DNA from: Bacillaceae bacterium JMAK1
GTDB taxonomy: Bacteria > Bacillota > Bacilli > Bacillales > Marinococcaceae
Length of the DNA stretch: 64,000 nucleotides
Assembly: GCA_012970285.1 (NCBI GenBank)
Contig: JIBW01000011.1
Span: 1 to 64,000 of the forward strand
Direction: 5' to 3'
Shown here: positions 1 through 7,864 of the stretch, piece by piece
How the letters are laid out: the number at the start of each line of letters is the position of its first letter
Position numbering within the stretch: the first letter of the stretch is position 1
Position numbers and translations under genes: made by a program
The notes under the pieces: generated by a model
The model's database searches: none
What the model saw: only the letters and a program-made list of their open reading frames with translations
What the model was told of the DNA's origin: nothing

Positions 1-1
1 A

Positions 2-244
2 ATTTTCGGTATTGCCCCACCAAACATTGATTACAATTATACAGTTAATATGAATTCGACCTCTAACTCTAACGTATCAGGTAATATTGTTGGTAGTCAT
101 GACAGAGCACCGAATCATGAAATTGCTCTATATATACCTGAAAGTGGTTTTGGTGAATTAATTTACACTTCTGGGAACGAAGGATTTAATAATCTATTTC
201 CAGAGCCAATAAGTCCAGATCGAAATTTCAATGTAACTTTCTAG
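2..244 (+). CDS. C-terminal part of an unidentified protein, cut by window edge
   Basis: The frame is open from the left edge to the TAG at 242-244, giving about 80 residues of the end of a longer protein. The sequence is rich in Asn, Ser and Pro and has no motif I recognise. An internal ATG at 50 has no ribosome site in front of it, so I treat the reading as a continuation from outside the window. A strong inverted repeat follows the stop, which supports a real gene end. Function unknown. Confidence 0.5.
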   Translation: MFGIAPPNIDYNYTVNMNSTSNSNVSGNIVGSHDRAPNHEIALYIPESGFGELIYTSGNEGFNNLFPEPISPDRNFNVTF

Positions 245-282
245 CGTCAAGGTTATATTAAATAACTAGCTAGAAACTCCAC

Positions 283-326
283 TAAGCCTACGGCGACTTA
301 AATTTAAGGCGCCTGCCGTAGGCTTA
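283..326 (+). terminator. Hairpin after the left-edge gene
   Basis: A perfect 12-bp inverted repeat (TAAGCCTACGGC at 283-294 with its complement at 315-326) encloses a 20-nt loop 38 bases after the stop codon. It lacks a long T-run, so termination is an inference from position and stem strength. Confidence 0.5.
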
Positions 327-376
327 TACAATCAAACGTGTTACGTTTTTGCGAGTGGGGACGAAGCCCACGACCT

Positions 377-431
377 ACATACTATAAAGGGTACATGTAG
401 ACAATTTCTACGCGTACCCTTTGTTGTATGT
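377..431. repeat. Long imperfect hairpin
   Basis: Nested inverted repeats: an outer ACATAC/GTATGT pair (377-382, 426-431) and an inner 9-bp AAAGGGTAC/GTACCCTTT pair (386-394, 414-422), with a further GTAG/CTAC pairing near the loop. No gene ends directly here. It may be a second terminator or the edge of a lost mobile element. Confidence 0.4.
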
Positions 432-799
432 TATATACGGAACTCTAGTTAAATGGAATGATAATCTGGGCTTACTGAATCATCCTAAATCGAAGCATAA
501 GGTTACTACGTTAATGGAGAATTTACAAAATGCTGCATATGTTTCTGATATATGTGATCAACATTAGCGATGTAAATCAAAGAACCCAGTAATTGAAAAG
601 TTTTGATAACATTAAAAATTTTTAGTTATTTGAGTTTAACGATCGAAGATGTATTCAAAAAAATTATACGGTTTTTTTTACAAACCCATTAAATGGGAAA
701 ACCATTATTTTCAAGGTTTTTTTCATTGCATAAAAGCAAGAAGAAGTACCTGTTTTGTAAATGGCTTAGTATCAATGGTTTCAAGCTTTTTTAAGTTAA
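432..799. other. Gene-free stretch
   Basis: About 370 AT-rich bases with no open frame that has a ribosome site, and no clear repeat. The recombinase relic begins just after it, so it may contain that gene's eroded 5' end, but I cannot recognise it. Confidence 0.4.
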
Positions 800-1395
800 C
801 ATAATAAGTTATTAAATGAGTACGGGTGCGATCCGATCTATCACGATAAAAGTACAGGAAAGAACTTCAATCGTGAAGGCTATCAAATAATGAAATCGAA
901 GATCAGAGAAGGTGACGTTCTCGTTGTACATACTTTGAATCGTTTCGGTCGTAATGCAAAAGCGATCAAGGAAGAGTGGCAGGAAATTCGAAAAGAAGGT
1001 GCGGACATTGTTGTTCGTGATATGCCGATCCTAGACAGACGAAATGATGAAAAGATACCTGGTGTCAGCGAGTTAATTTCGAACCTGGCGCTTGAACTTC
1101 TTTCATGGATGGCTGAGGAAGAGATCAGGAAGAGTAGGGAAGCTCAAAGAGAGGGCATTGAAATAGCTAAGGTCAAAGGAAAATATAAAAGGGTAGGCAA
1201 GTAAAGTATCATCCAGATGCAGCAGGAAAAGACAAAATCATTTTCGATGAAATCATGCGCTTACTGGATAATGACGTATCTGTCTGAGACATAAACAAAA
1301 AGACGGGCGTCGCACGAAACACCATCTATAAAATTATAAGGGATTACAGGGAAGGAGAAAGTCATGAGGTTGAGCGTAATGAATCGGCGTTATGA
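800..1395 (+). pseudogene. Decayed serine recombinase (resolvase/invertase family)
   Basis: Three pieces of one protein lie in two frames. Positions 800-1204 give the middle of the catalytic domain, including the LNRFGRNAK motif and the GDVLVVHT strand. From about 1205 the sequence continues in another frame with a helix-turn-helix-like tail containing TGVARNTIYKIIRDY, interrupted by a TGA at 1285-1287 and ending at 1395. The first 15-20 residues, which carry the nucleophilic serine in this family, are missing: the frame is closed by a TAA at 797-799. So there is N-terminal loss, one frameshift near 1200 and one nonsense codon. It resembles the Tn3-type resolvase at 51.8-52.4 kb of this window and is probably the trace of a lost transposon or phage. 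Confidence 0.85.
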
Positions 1396-1452
1396 AGCCG
1401 TAATTCATGATGATGATCTTTCCGTAGATGAAGATCCGATAAGCTAGGGGAA

Positions 1453-1635
1453 TTGTTAGAGGACATGGAGGACATTTATAACATTCCAATGTTCATGAGC
1501 GAAAATTGGGAGCGTAAAAACCGAAAAATTATCGCTATGTATCGAAAAATCACTAATAGTAGGATTCATGACGATGTGAATTTTGCAATTAGCAAGGGGA
1601 TAGGTCACGAAAACGAATCTAATTTTACTGTATGA
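1453..1635 (+). CDS. Small hypothetical protein (60 aa)
   Basis: A TTG-initiated frame with a weak purine-rich site (AGGGGAA) just upstream. The product is polar, has several Met residues near the N-terminus and no motif I recognise. It lies between the recombinase relic and the next small gene, in a decayed region, so it may itself be a remnant. Its 3' end (1611-1640) has a degenerate second copy at 1983-2012. Confidence 0.25.
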   Translation: MLEDMEDIYNIPMFMSENWERKNRKIIAMYRKITNSRIHDDVNFAISKGIGHENESNFTV

Positions 1636-1670
1636 GCTTTCAAACGACTGTTTCGGAAGGATAAAATCAT

Positions 1671-1916
1671 ATGAATCATTTAGAAGAAGCAAGAGAATCG
1701 ACGAAGAAAGTAAAAGAGGTAATCGATAATAAAGAAGTTGCAGCAGTCAGTTTTAAAATATCATCTTCCATGCTTCATGGTAATTTTGATCGTGCTCGGG
1801 ACCAAGCAATAAGCTTATGCAAAGTAGCTGGAGTAAATACATTCCCTTTTGCGATCAGCAAGGATTATGAAGATGAAAAGGTTATTGATGAATTCTTAAA
1901 TGAATTAGGAAGATAG
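1671..1916 (+). CDS. Small hypothetical protein (81 aa)
   Basis: An ATG start follows a GGAAGGAT ribosome site at suitable spacing, and the stop is followed at once by a good intrinsic terminator, so this is likely an expressed unit. The product is an acidic soluble protein with a charged, helix-prone N-terminal half and no signal peptide. I do not recognise the family. Confidence 0.55.
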   Translation: MNHLEEARESTKKVKEVIDNKEVAAVSFKISSSMLHGNFDRARDQAISLCKVAGVNTFPFAISKDYEDEKVIDEFLNELGR

Positions 1917-1918
1917 GG

Positions 1919-1953
1919 AAGCTGAGTTTGGTATAACTGAACTCGGCTTTTTT
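1919..1953 (+). terminator. Intrinsic terminator
   Basis: A 10-bp stem (AAGCTGAGTT paired with AACTCGGCTT, one G-U pair) is followed by six T residues, directly after the stop at 1916. Confidence 0.85.
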
Positions 1954-2126
1954 GTTGGTTTTTATCAATATTTGAGTCACTGAAACGAATCTAATTTCAT
2001 TGTATAGACTTTTTGAGCTATAGGATTTAAACAACGTCTATAAACAAGGATAAAATTCCTCCTTGTAACAGGAAATTAATTGTGATAATTGTCTTAAAAA
2101 AAGTAATCAATTACCATAAATAGGTT

Positions 2127-2172
2127 TTGTCAGTCTTTTGGAGAGGGTATAATTACCTACAGAACATGTTCT
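2127..2172 (+). promoter_or_regulatory. SigmaA-type promoter with palindrome at the start site
   Basis: TTGTCA (2127-2132) and a perfect TATAAT (2148-2153), 15 bp apart, precede a perfect 12-bp palindrome AGAACATGTTCT at 2161-2172, where transcription should begin. A repressor bound there would block initiation. The half-site spacing does not fit the Bacillus LexA box (GAAC-N4-GTTC), so the regulator is unknown. Confidence 0.55.
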
Positions 2173-2197
2173 AAAATTTATTTCTGGAGGGTTTTTT

Positions 2198-2881
2198 ATT
2201 AAAAAGTTTATTGGTATGACCAGTTTAGCGGGAGTTTTTGCGATCGGAACAGCGTTCAGCGCCGAGGGAGTCAATGCTAAATCAGTTGAATCAATCGAAA
2301 AAGACCTTGAAGAAATTGCAGAAAATTATGATGTTGATTTAGAAGTAGGAGAATTATCAGGTATATCAACTCAGAGTGAGGAATTCGCAGATTATGACGA
2401 GTTTATTCATGAAGTAGAAAAGCAAATGGTTCAACTTGAGTATATGTCAGATCAGGATAATTGGGATGTTGTAGACACTAAGCATGAGATTCACGACATC
2501 ACCCCATTTACGGCGAGTGGTTCTACTTCTCAAAGTGTAGCTCTAAACTGGCAGGACTTAGGTGATGAGTGGGTGCCGGACGAAACTGCGGACGCCATCC
2601 AAACGACTATAGGTTTTAGTTATGTGGTAGAAAGAAACGCTTCAGGCGTAACGCCAACATGGCAATCAGTTAGTAACGTAGGATCTGGATATACTGGACC
2701 TAATCCTAATCTTGATTGGGAGGAATTTACTGCAGACGGGCATATTCTTTCAAGTGTTGAAATTGAATTGTCTGCTTCAGGCGCATGGAGTACATCGGCT
2801 TCTTGGAATGGTATTGAAGCAGGTCTTTACCTTGAAGATGATTGGTTCATGGGATACCATGCAAACAATTTACCACACTAA
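2198..2881 (+). CDS. Secreted acidic protein of unknown function, probable ATT start
   Basis: The first ATG (2216) lies inside what would be a signal peptide. Extending upstream to ATT at 2198 gives an ideal export signal: Lys-Lys, then a hydrophobic stretch (GMTSLAGVFAIGTAF), then a likely cleavage after VNA. The Shine-Dalgarno TCTGGAGG ends at 2190, 7 nt before this ATT, and no ATG, GTG or TTG lies between. The mature part of about 200 residues is acidic, with a Ser/Thr/Trp-rich second half that looks like beta structure (repeats of the type ASGAWSTSASW). It is transcribed alone, with its own promoter, a palindromic operator candidate and a terminator. I do not recognise the family; a secreted enzyme, bacteriocin-like protein or adhesin cannot be told apart from sequence alone. 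Confidence 0.7.
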   Translation: MKKFIGMTSLAGVFAIGTAFSAEGVNAKSVESIEKDLEEIAENYDVDLEVGELSGISTQSEEFADYDEFIHEVEKQMVQLEYMSDQDNWDVVDTKHEIHDITPFTASGSTSQSVALNWQDLGDEWVPDETADAIQTTIGFSYVVERNASGVTPTWQSVSNVGSGYTGPNPNLDWEEFTADGHILSSVEIELSASGAWSTSASWNGIEAGLYLEDDWFMGYHANNLPH

Positions 2882-2889
2882 AATTTAAG

Positions 2890-2914
2890 AGCAGGGGTTT
2901 AACCCTGCTTTATT
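2890..2914 (+). terminator. Intrinsic terminator
   Basis: AGCAGGG (2890-2896) pairs with CCCTGCT (2903-2909) around a short loop, followed by TTATTT, 9 bases after the stop of the secreted-protein gene. Confidence 0.7.
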
Positions 2915-2950
2915 TCGTGAATATTTGTACATAAAAGGGTGTTTTGATTA

Positions 2951-3202
2951 ATGGGAAAATTATTGACAGGTTCAACATTATTAATATCTGGCTTAATTGT
3001 ACATTTTGGTATTATGATAACAACAACGATTATCCTTACTGAATTTATGGACTTCCTGGAACCAGGGGATGTATTGCGTGAAACATGGCTATATTATCCG
3101 TCTCTCTATGTTATCTCTGTTATCCTCATGGTAGTAGGAGTCGCATTATTGATATGGGGAATGCTGAGTACATTTAAAAATAGGCCAAATACAAATGAAT
3201 AA
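2951..3202 (+). CDS. Small two-helix membrane protein (83 aa)
   Basis: Two strongly hydrophobic segments (about residues 5-30 and 50-72) are separated by a short acidic stretch, with a basic, Asn-rich tail. The ribosome site is weak (AAAGGG about 10 nt before the ATG). A terminator follows the stop. No family recognised. The position after the secreted protein suggests a possible functional link, but each has its own terminator. Confidence 0.5.
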   Translation: MGKLLTGSTLLISGLIVHFGIMITTTIILTEFMDFLEPGDVLRETWLYYPSLYVISVILMVVGVALLIWGMLSTFKNRPNTNE

Positions 3203-3217
3203 CTTATTGTAAATGCA

Positions 3218-3243
3218 AAAGGACACCATTTCCGGTGTCCTTT
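3218..3243. terminator. Bidirectional terminator
   Basis: AAAGGACACC (3218-3227) is complementary to GGTGTCCTTT (3234-3243). It sits between two convergent small membrane-protein genes and has T-rich sequence downstream on both strands. Confidence 0.8.
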
Positions 3244-3248
3244 ATTTG

Positions 3249-3476
3249 TTATGCTGTGCTTACTTTTTTTGTTGCCATTACAATTCCTAGTACGATTTCT
3301 AAGACAGCAAGACCAATGATATACAGACCGATCGACGGTAATGTTATAAATCCCATGATAATATGAATTGCAGCAGCCACAAATATCAACAGGGATTTCT
3401 TAGACACAACTCCAATAATGGCTAAACCGATTGCAAGGGCGCTCAAGAGTATAACGATCCAAGCATAGGTTGTCAT
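3249..3476 (-). CDS. Small membrane protein (75 aa)
   Basis: The ATG at 3476-3474 is preferred over a longer upstream reading because GGGAGGGAT lies just before it. The product is almost entirely hydrophobic, with about three transmembrane segments and a short basic C-terminus. I do not recognise a family. It converges on the two-helix protein gene at a shared terminator. Confidence 0.6.
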   Translation of the reverse strand: MTTYAWIVILLSALAIGLAIIGVVSKKSLLIFVAAAIHIIMGFITLPSIGLYIIGLAVLEIVLGIVMATKKVSTA

Positions 3477-3581
3477 ATTCGATCCCTCCCGAGTGGTTAC
3501 CCCCATTGTATTACATATAAATTGCATTAGGTAAGAATAAACGAAATTATCTAAATAAGAATTAACGACCTAGCGTAAAAT

Positions 3582-3848
3582 TTGCTTTATCCTTTTTGCA
3601 ATAAAACCACAACTTCTAAAAGGTCTGGGTTCATTGTTCGAGGTCACGGTCGCTTAATGGCAGCAAAGTCAGTCGGTTACGATCAAGTACCTGTTGACTA
3701 TCAAGAATACGAAAGCGATGAGGAAGAACTTGCGGATTTAGTTGCCGATAATCGCATTTCGGAAATTTCCTACATGGATAACGCTATGTTAAAAGATTTA
3801 CTGGAAGAGATCGACAACGGCGATATTGATATGGAGATTACAGGTTAA
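3582..3848 (+). pseudogene. ParB-like nuclease domain fragment, phage type
   Basis: From about residue 18 the frame encodes a recognisable ParB/Srx-like segment: VRGHGRLMAAKSVGYDQVPV followed by ADNRISE, as in phage- and plasmid-borne ParB-domain proteins that often accompany DNA methylases. The N-terminal half of the domain is absent, there is no ribosome site, and a stop follows the end of the domain directly. This is most likely a gene fragment left by a prophage or other mobile element. Confidence 0.65.
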
Positions 3849-4334
3849 AGTATTACTACACTTATGGTGATGCATTGGAGAATGCGCCTGAGTTCACAGA
3901 CCTTGATTGTTCTTGGTTGAAAGATGCAAAGATGCTAACGAGTTACTATGAATCATCAAAATATCACGGTCGAATGTACGAAGCAGCGAAGCGTATTTAT
4001 AAACGGCCATTGTATTTCAATCATTCAAGAACGATGACCTACCGTTCATTGCCGACGATCACAATCACACAGTCGTCAATGTCTATTTATCATCACGAGA
4101 AGCCAAGGACACTGAATTGTGACGAGGCGAAGCGATGGCGCCATTTGTTCGTTTTTATCCAAACAATCGAGTCGTAAAGGTCTCGAAAAGAGCAAAAGTA
4201 TGTTAGAGAGTGCGAGAGAACGTTTTAAAGATGGCAATAAATTTAAAGTTAATGATGAATTTAAAATAACGTTAGTATTAAAGATTGGGATTTACGTGAA
4301 GGGTTCATCGAAGACCCTGCAAGCGTTACCTTAA
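3849..4334 (+). pseudogene. Frameshifted phage-like coding remnant
   Basis: Protein-like sequence continues after the ParB fragment but jumps frame at least twice, near 4020 and 4180. The first piece is rich in Tyr and Lys (LDCSWLKDAKMLTSYYESSK); the last contains ESARERFKDGNKF. No start site is visible. I cannot name the family; the location and texture suggest a virion or packaging gene of the same lost prophage. Confidence 0.35.
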
Positions 4335-4721
4335 TCAAATAGATTTAGCTGACTTACAATCAAATTTAAAAATTCTCTAGTTAGTATATTCCAAAGCTGT
4401 TTTTTCATCTCGAAAATTTGTAATATCGGAGAACTTCACCCCTAGCTGAACCGTTCTTAGTTCGTAATAGCCAATGTTTTATTTGTAGGGTGTAGGGTTA
4501 CTATGAATAACCTAAAATGAATTTATTACTAAAAAAAAGGTGAAAATAGTAGGATTTTAAAGAAGATCAATAGAAAACTTTGTATCATTTTGGTATATTG
4601 TAATCATTAATAATGCCTTAATAGCGCGGGATATAGTTCCATATAAAATTAAGCTATGTAAATTTATTAAGTATTGATTTATTTTTAAATTTTACTTGAT
4701 TTTATATAAGGAGGTATAAGT
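4335..4721. other. Gene-free stretch before a small gene
   Basis: About 390 AT-rich bases without a supported gene. The last part must carry the promoter of the following small gene; an AT-rich TATATAA-like hexamer lies just before its ribosome site, but no -35 match is convincing. Confidence 0.3.
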
Positions 4722-4910
4722 GTGAGTGATTATCTAATTGATCACGACATAAAAAAAATTCATAGAACTCGATTTATTAATGACAAATGCTCACATAAAT
4801 GCATTGTTGAAACAAAAAGGGAGTTTTTAAGCAACAAAGAATATGTAAATAGGTTAGTATATGAACAATGTTATGCATATTGTAGCTTTTGTAAAGATGC
4901 TTTTTTTTGA
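4722..4910 (+). CDS. Small Cys-containing hypothetical protein (62 aa)
   Basis: A GTG start lies 7 nt after a perfect AAGGAGG. The product is basic, with cysteines in KCSHKC and QCYAYCSFC clusters, a pattern that could bind a metal ion such as zinc. No family recognised. A strong bidirectional terminator follows, so it is an independent transcription unit. Confidence 0.6.
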   Translation: MSDYLIDHDIKKIHRTRFINDKCSHKCIVETKREFLSNKEYVNRLVYEQCYAYCSFCKDAFF

Positions 4911-4961
4911 AAAATAAATTTTTAGTATTAGTACACTGTAAAAATTAACTATACTTTTCAT

Positions 4962-4995
4962 ACAAAAAACTTGCTCATACGAGCAAGTTTTTTGT
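4962..4995. terminator. Bidirectional terminator
   Basis: A perfect 15-bp stem (ACAAAAAACTTGCTC and its complement) with a 4-nt loop and T-runs on both strands, between the small Cys protein gene and the convergent membrane-protein gene. Confidence 0.9.
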
Positions 4996-5042
4996 AGCTA
5001 AATTTAATATATATTTATATAGTTAATCATTTAAATCTGTAA

Positions 5043-5780
5043 TTAAAAGGAGTTGTGATCATCTCTTTCTTGTATATCCCGATTACGGTTTCGAATAGTC
5101 TTATTTTGAGCGGTTGTATAAGAATTATTATTATGTTCTGATGTTGTCTCGGGTCTAGTGTGATCTCCTCGGTTTCTTTGATCTCTATTCATGTTGGCTA
5201 TCGTTTCAGCTTGAGCATTTGTGGTTGTTTCACTATAGTTTAGTGGATCTTCATAACTCGATATATGTTGCATAGATTTACTCTCAGTGTTCGCGTCAGG
5301 TTTAACAAAATCAGAGGATTCTCCATGCCAAATTAAATCAAAAATTGCTCGGCCATTTGTAGGCTGACCGTCTGCATTATAAACAGGTACTACATCGAAC
5401 AATATATAGAAAAATAGGTAGAATAGAAATATATCCCAGAATGTATTTGCTGGCAACACATTTTGTCCGACTAAGAAGTTGATTAATGTTGCAACTCCGA
5501 GCATACTAATAATTGGTGCAGAGTATATTAGCCCATGCCAAAACTTGCTGTCGGGATGAATTTCGTCATATTCTACCCAACTGTTCATAAAAAAATATTT
5601 TCTAACCTCTATTGTTTTAGTTTTAAGTAATATTGGACCGCAACCAATTGTCATTTTTTTATTTGTTGCTCCTAACAAAGTTGCTACTAAATAATAGCCA
5701 CCCTCTCGAATGATCATGACAATAGGTAATATAATTAAAGCAGACATGAGTAAACGTGGTATATCAGTAATGCCAAACAA
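5043..5780 (-). CDS. M50-like membrane protein with degenerate protease motif
   Basis: The TTG at 5780 is chosen because AGAGGTGAT lies about 5 nt upstream; a GTG at 5789 overlaps that site. About 160 residues of membrane domain are followed by a polar Asn/Arg/Glu-rich tail of about 90 residues. Near residue 25, REGGYYLVATLLGA stands where site-2 protease (M50) relatives have HExxH, so the zinc ligands are gone. The later VPVYNADGQPTNGRAIFDLI resembles the second M50 motif (NPxPxxPxDG) but also lacks clear ligand spacing. If it derives from an M50 protease it is probably catalytically dead, a pseudo-protease that could still bind membrane substrates. Single gene, no obvious partners. Confidence 0.5.
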   Translation of the reverse strand: MFGITDIPRLLMSALIILPIVMIIREGGYYLVATLLGATNKKMTIGCGPILLKTKTIEVRKYFFMNSWVEYDEIHPDSKFWHGLIYSAPIISMLGVATLINFLVGQNVLPANTFWDIFLFYLFFYILFDVVPVYNADGQPTNGRAIFDLIWHGESSDFVKPDANTESKSMQHISSYEDPLNYSETTTNAQAETIANMNRDQRNRGDHTRPETTSEHNNNSYTTAQNKTIRNRNRDIQERDDHNSF

Positions 5781-5969
5781 ATATATCACCTCTAATTATT
5801 TATTTTTATAAATAGTATATTGTTCATTAATAATTATATAAAAAATTTTATAGATAATATCAAACAATCCGCTTCATAGTTTTAAAAATTTTATTTGATC
5901 ATAATAGAGTTTGGGCAAAAAATTTTTGAGTCATAAAGTTATATACTCTTAAACGAATGAGGAATATTT

Positions 5970-6369
5970 ATGTTTACAGATTATTACCCATCACGCTTAT
6001 GTGATGAAACAAAAGTAATTAAAAGAGAAGACAAAATCATCATTCATAATCGTGGGAAACTTGAAGTTCCTCTCAATTCTTCAGACCTTGATTTATATAA
6101 AAAAAGGGAAAGAAGTTCAATCAGTCTTTGAAACTCATAAAAGAAGTGAACCTTTCAGCAAATTAGCAACAAATGATTACTTGGTTAAAGCTGCTTATCA
6201 ACTGGTTGAAAAATGGTATGTTTCTTGTTCAGGTGAAACACCAGATAACAATTAGTAAATCCTTTCAGAACAAGAGTTAGGTATTTGTGATGAAGGGAAG
6301 TTTGAATTTATTATTCAAGAAAGCTGGAGAATAAATTGTTACTGCCACAGGCAAAGCAGGGGGTTTTAA
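5970..6369 (+). pseudogene. Frameshifted unknown gene with A7 slip site
   Basis: An ATG at 5970 after GAGG opens a 53-codon frame. At a run of seven A (about 6099-6105) the protein-like sequence moves to the next frame, giving KGKEVQSVFETHKRSE and onward to tandem stops TAG TAA at 6253-6258. Readable sequence then resumes in that frame to 6369. The simplest reading is one gene of about 130 codons hit by a homopolymer indel and two stops. A programmed +1 event is possible but the later stops argue against it. Function unknown; a perfect terminator follows. Confidence 0.45.
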
Positions 6370-6411
6370 GTAATTTTAAATTGGGAAAAGTTTAGCAATC
6401 CCCTTTCATGC

Positions 6412-6445
6412 AAGACTGTTGAAATATAATATTTCAACAGTCTTT
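6412..6445 (+). terminator. Intrinsic terminator
   Basis: A perfect 14-bp stem (AAGACTGTTGAAAT and its complement) with a 5-nt loop and a T-run, about 40 bases after the frameshifted unknown gene. Confidence 0.9.
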
Positions 6446-6449
6446 TTAT

Positions 6450-6996
6450 ATGTGTGTTTAGTAATTGCATGAAATTTAGGGTTAATACCTCTAATGACTA
6501 AGAGAATTTTATTAATAATGGATAAGTAAGTATATTATCGGTTGAAGGGGTTCCACCTACTTTTAAATCGAGGGTATTAGCTTTGCTGATTGGTAGCGAT
6601 GGTAAGAACAGTTAATGAACGCACAGACTTTTGCAAGGCAATGTTATCTAATCTTTCAAAAAGTATTCGCCTTAAAGTTGATGCAACTTATTCACAGTAT
6701 AGCTTGTTTTAAAAGTATGGTATAGCAAGACAATGTCTTCACTTCAAAACTACAAAGGAGCGGATGTTCTTTCTCGCTACATAAAAGATAAGATTTCACA
6801 AAATTCTTATCTTTTTACTTTTTAAACCATAATACTTAATTCAATATTTAAACAAAAAGAAGTAGAAAAGTAATATAAAGCAAAAAATTCCTCCCTGAAA
6901 GCTCTATGTGTAAATTAATTCTGCCGATTAAGTATTAACAAGAAGGTTTAGATAAAAGGTTTTCAAAGAGTATTAAATATAGTTAGGATATAACCC
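6450..6996. other. Gene-free stretch with one hairpin
   Basis: No supported gene. A perfect 11-bp hairpin, AAAAGATAAGA at 6783-6793 with its complement at 6805-6815, followed by T residues, looks like an orphan terminator. Short protein-like fragments near 6540-6600 are too brief to classify. Confidence 0.4.
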
Positions 6997-7071
6997 TTGA
7001 CATTAAATCGCGCTTTCATTAAGATAACAAAAAAGAATCCGTATTATGAACTCGATGACCACATTATGAAC
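6997..7071 (+). promoter_or_regulatory. Operon promoter with paired direct repeats
   Basis: A consensus TTGACA (6997-7002) and TAAGAT (7020-7025), spaced 17 bp, lie upstream of the IclR-led operon. In the leader, the 9-mer ATTATGAAC occurs at 7043-7051 and again at 7063-7071, exactly 20 bp (two helical turns) apart, a plausible operator for the IclR protein encoded directly downstream. Confidence 0.65.
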
Positions 7072-7090
7072 ACGGGAAGGGCGGATATAA

Positions 7091-7864
7091 ATGGCTGAAA
7101 AAGAATTAGTACAATCTGTTGATCGAGCAATGGACTTGCTGTTCTGCTTTACAACTTCTGAGCCAACTTTAACTATGAAAGATTTCTTAGAAAGAACAGA
7201 TTTGAAACGACCAACGATTTTTCGCTTACTCAACACATTAATATCAAAAGGGCTAATTGAAAAAACTGATCAGGGGGATTACAAGTTAGGTTTTCCTTTT
7301 ATCAGATTTGCACAGATCGTAACGGAATCTTTAGATGTACGGCAAGCTTCAATGAAAAACCTGAAAGCGCTTTCTAGTGAGCTAGGTGAATCTGTGAGTT
7401 TAAATATTCTACAAGCTAATCGACGTATATGCATTGATAAGGTAGATGGCACACAAGATTTAACTCATTACGTTCGATTAGGAATTCATTATCCACTCGT
7501 CAAAGGGGCATCTGGCAAGATATTTCTTGCTTACTCTGATCGAAATTTTACGGAAGAAGTAATTCAAGAATGGGAAAGAGAACATAACAAAGAAATTGAC
7601 CGCTCCAATTATTACAAGGAGCTGAATTATTTTAAAGAACAACAAGTAGCTGTAAGCAAAAATGATCGTGTAACAGGTGCTTATTCAATATCGTCACCAA
7701 TTTTTGATTCAAATGATCTCATGATTGCTGCTCTTACTATATCCGGGCATGCTGGTAGGCTTGATGAAGAAATGGAACAGAATATGATTGAGAAAGTTAA
7801 AAAGGCCGCTAATGAAATTTCAAAAAAAATGGGACATAAAAAGTTGGAGGTGCAACATGGGTAA
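7091..7864 (+). CDS. IclR-family transcriptional regulator
   Basis: A 257-residue protein with the usual IclR layout: an N-terminal winged helix (about residues 8-70, with DLKRPTIFRLLNTLISKGLI as the recognition part) and a C-terminal effector domain (about 75-250) that binds small organic acids in this family. ATG with a GGGAAGGG-type site. Its last codons overlap the next gene by 8 bp, so it is co-transcribed and probably translationally coupled with the catabolic genes it should control. The inducer is likely the transported carboxylate or a CoA-free intermediate, which is inferred from context. Confidence 0.9.
   Translation: MAEKELVQSVDRAMDLLFCFTTSEPTLTMKDFLERTDLKRPTIFRLLNTLISKGLIEKTDQGDYKLGFPFIRFAQIVTESLDVRQASMKNLKALSSELGESVSLNILQANRRICIDKVDGTQDLTHYVRLGIHYPLVKGASGKIFLAYSDRNFTEEVIQEWEREHNKEIDRSNYYKELNYFKEQQVAVSKNDRVTGAYSISSPIFDSNDLMIAALTISGHAGRLDEEMEQNMIEKVKKAANEISKKMGHKKLEVQHG

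Noticed and set aside
1364-1447. 27-codon frame with a good AAGGAG site
   Set aside because: It overlaps the C-terminal tail of the recombinase relic in another frame, and the site may belong to that old gene; too short to support.
2161-2172. Reading the palindrome as a LexA (SOS) box
   Set aside because: Bacillus LexA boxes need four bases between GAAC and GTTC; here there are two.
6099-6105. Programmed frameshift at A7
   Set aside because: The change needed is +1, the known slippery A-AAA-AAG signal gives -1, and two further stops follow downstream.
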